Assembly: GCA_021850745.1 (NCBI GenBank) | Contig: JAJZKX010000128.1 | Span: 1-6,021 of the forward strand | DNA: 6,021 nt | Origin: Thermoplasmata archaeon | GTDB lineage: Archaea > Thermoplasmatota > Thermoplasmata > Thermoplasmatales > Thermoplasmataceae | Direction of reading: 5' to 3' | Shown: positions 4,668 to 6,021 of the stretch, one piece after another | Layout: each line of letters begins with the position of its first letter | How positions within the stretch are numbered: position 1 is the stretch's first letter | The notes under the pieces: model-generated | The model's database searches: none | Seen by the model: the letters and a program-made list of their open reading frames with translations, nothing else | What the model was told of the DNA's origin: nothing | Translations under genes and position numbers: made by a program

Positions 4668-6021
4668 ATAAAAATAGTGGTAAATGCGGCTCTGCCTTAT
4701 GCAAACGGATCGCTTCACCTGGGCCATATAGCCGGGGCTTATCTCTCTCCCGATATATTCGTGAGATTCAACAGGATGATCGGGAATGAAGTTATGTTCA
4801 TTTCAGGGAGTGATGAATATGGAACTCCAATAACAATCTCTGCCGAGAAACAGAAAACCACCCCTGAGGAAATAGCTGAAAAGTTTCACAGGGAATTCCT
4901 TGAGACTTTCAGTTCAATGGACATAAAGTTTGATTTTTTCACCAGGACCTCATATCGGGAGCACTGGGAAACTGCACAGGAAATCTTCCTTGATCTTCTT
5001 GGAAAAGGTTATCTTGCCGAAAAACCGATGATTTCCCCGTACTGCGCTAAATGCGGAAGATTCATGCCAGACAGGTATATAGAAGGTACATGTCCGCACT
5101 GCGGTTTCAAGCAGGCCAGGGGTGACCAGTGTGATGAATGCGGAAGGACTCTCGACCCCCAGGAACTCATAGATCCAAGATGCGTTCTGTGCGACGAGGT
5201 TCCAGAGTTCAGGGAGACATCCCACTTCTTTTTGAGGCTGGATCTTTTCCAGGAAAAACTCATGACATGGCTTGAGGAAAAGAATTTCTGGAGATCCAAC
5301 GTGTTGGCATTCACAAGGAATTTCATATCTGCAGGTCTGAAGGAAAGGCCAATAACCCGGGACCTTGACTGGGGCGTTCCCATCCCTCTGAAGGGTTATG
5401 ATCATAAGAGAATATATGTGTGGTTTGAAGCACTTATAGGATACCTGTCAGGTTCAAAGATATATTCAGAAAAAATAGGTAAGCCGGACTACTGGAAAGA
5501 ATTCTATTATGACGGGGATGTGAGGACATATTATTTCCTCGGCAAGGATAATATCCCGTTCCACACGGTAATCTGGCCGGCAATACTCATGGGAATGGGA
5601 GGCATAAACCTCCCGTATGACGTACCTGCCAACGAATACCTGAGATTCAAGGGTGAGCAGTTTTCAAAGAGCAGGGGTATCGGCCTTACGGTGGCTGAAG
5701 CCCTAAAAGTAATACCAAAAGATTACCTGCGTTTCTATATGGCAATGAACCTTCCTGAGACCGGCGATTCGGATTTCACTCTCTCTGATCTTCAGGACAA
5801 GGTAAACAGTGAACTCATAGACAAATTCGGCAATCTTATTCACAGGGTTGTAAGTTTTATAACCAAGAATCAGGTGGAACCAGTTCCTGGCATACCTGAC
5901 CAGAGCGATTTAAAGGCACTGGAAGAGGCAGAAAGACGATTTGAGAACGCCCCAGTCAAGGTCCCGGGTTATTGGCCTTTCCTTCAGACCTGCAGATATG
6001 AAATTCCTTGTGAATGCCAAC
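4668..6021 (+). CDS. metG: Methionyl-tRNA synthetase, 3' truncated, odd start codon
   Basis: Class I MetRS, which charges both initiator and elongator tRNA-Met with methionine in the cytoplasm. Numbered from the ATA at 4668, VNAALPYANG leads into HLGH at 17-20 (the HIGH motif). The SGSDEYGTPI block follows. The zinc insertion has four CxxC pairs (C126/C129, C142/C145, C155/C158, C172/C175), as in two-knuckle archaeal enzymes. DLDWGVPIP and YVWFEALIGY form the methionine site, and QFSKS at 331-335 is the KMSKS loop, with Q for the usual first K. The anticodon-binding helical domain begins around 375. The frame is open from a TAA at 4620, but no ATG, GTG or TTG occurs before GTG 4677, which lies too far from the Shine-Dalgarno and inside the first strand; the expected Met is ATA. 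The frame is trustworthy to about base 5944 (residue 425). Beyond that, 77 bases are an inverted copy of 5303-5379, so the terminal peptide is spurious and the true C-terminus is missing. Confidence 0.93.
   Translation, partial: MKIVVNAALPYANGSLHLGHIAGAYLSPDIFVRFNRMIGNEVMFISGSDEYGTPITISAEKQKTTPEEIAEKFHREFLETFSSMDIKFDFFTRTSYREHWETAQEIFLDLLGKGYLAEKPMISPYCAKCGRFMPDRYIEGTCPHCGFKQARGDQCDECGRTLDPQELIDPRCVLCDEVPEFRETSHFFLRLDLFQEKLMTWLEEKNFWRSNVLAFTRNFISAGLKERPITRDLDWGVPIPLKGYDHKRIYVWFEALIGYLSGSKIYSEKIGKPDYWKEFYYDGDVRTYYFLGKDNIPFHTVIWPAILMGMGGINLPYDVPANEYLRFKGEQFSKSRGIGLTVAEALKVIPKDYLRFYMAMNLPETGDSDFTLSDLQDKVNSELIDKFGNLIHRVVSFITKNQVEPVPGIPDQSDLKALEEAERRFENAPVKVPGYWPFLQTCRYEIPCECQ
5303..5379 (+). repeat. 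Inverted repeat, left arm (genuine metG sequence)
   Basis: These 77 bases encode part of the MetRS core (around NFISAGLKERPITRDLDWG) in the correct frame. They are an exact reverse complement of 5945-6021. The match stops at 5380 against 5944. Confidence 0.95.
5945..6021 (-). repeat. Inverted repeat, right arm; probable fold-back chimera
   Basis: Perfect 77-bp reverse complement of 5303-5379, running to the very last base of the window with 565 bp between the arms. In the metG frame it replaces the expected anticodon-binding domain by an unrelated peptide that equals a minus-strand shadow translation of the left arm. This is what an amplification or assembly fold-back at a contig end looks like. 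A real inverted duplication would disrupt an essential gene. Confidence 0.9.

Noticed and set aside
4677..4679. GTG as the metG start
   Set aside because: It would be 16 nt from the Shine-Dalgarno, has no suitable TATA box for leaderless use, and cuts into the first beta strand. Kept only as a fallback.
4583..4789. 68-codon plus-strand ORF spanning the metG start
   Set aside because: It runs in another frame through the HIGH region of metG and shows no domain. A frameshift joining it to metG is not needed, because the metG frame is intact back to the Shine-Dalgarno.
4950..5405. Open frame of 151 codons on the minus strand opposite metG, plus a second of 124 codons
   Set aside because: They lie antisense to clearly coding MetRS sequence with conserved motifs. 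The peptide shared with the window end is explained by the 77-bp inverted repeat.

Overview
The window reads as a piece of an archaeal chromosome, most likely from a Thermoplasmatales-type euryarchaeon (an inference from gene content and style, not a database result). Supporting signs are a class I lysyl-tRNA synthetase, a GfcR-type HTH/phosphoribosyltransferase regulator, an archaeal-style methionyl-tRNA synthetase with four CxxC knuckles, heavy use of AGG/AGA/ATA codons, and AT-rich TATA boxes centred about 24-27 bp upstream of several ATGs, the pattern of leaderless transcripts. No mobile element, CRISPR array, rRNA or tRNA was recognised.

Layout. Positions 1-257 are an AT-rich gap with oligo-T tracts facing both ways, plus ambiguous scraps of a gene at the left edge. 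A Mrp/NBP35-type Fe-S carrier ATPase lies on the minus strand (258-1094) and ends in a hairpin plus T8 terminator. It is divergent from a HIT-family nucleotide hydrolase (1210-1656, plus). Then comes a tight two-gene operon: a GfcR-like PRPP-binding transcription regulator (1770-2366) and, 9 nt later, class I lysS (2376-3890). A T-rich terminator region separates this from an unrecognised 187-aa protein (3957-4520). That protein carries a zinc-finger-like CX2D-X12-HX3H motif and a methionine/glycine-repeat tail. A 147-nt spacer rich in small inverted repeats leads to metG, which runs off the right edge.

The genes are mostly housekeeping: Fe-S cluster maturation, nucleotide clean-up, and charging of tRNA-Lys and tRNA-Met, with a possible PRPP-responsive regulator tied to lysS. 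The unusual points cluster around metG. It has no ATG/GTG/TTG where the protein should begin: an ATA codon sits at the expected Met, 7 nt after a near-perfect Shine-Dalgarno sequence. It is preceded by palindromes, and by an ORF whose last residues are extraordinarily rich in Met codons. A Met-tRNA-responsive control of metG is a speculative but testable reading.

Caution on the right end: the last 77 bases (5945-6021) are the exact reverse complement of 5303-5379, inside metG itself. This is most simply a fold-back chimera at a contig end. The metG reading frame after about 5944 should not be trusted.
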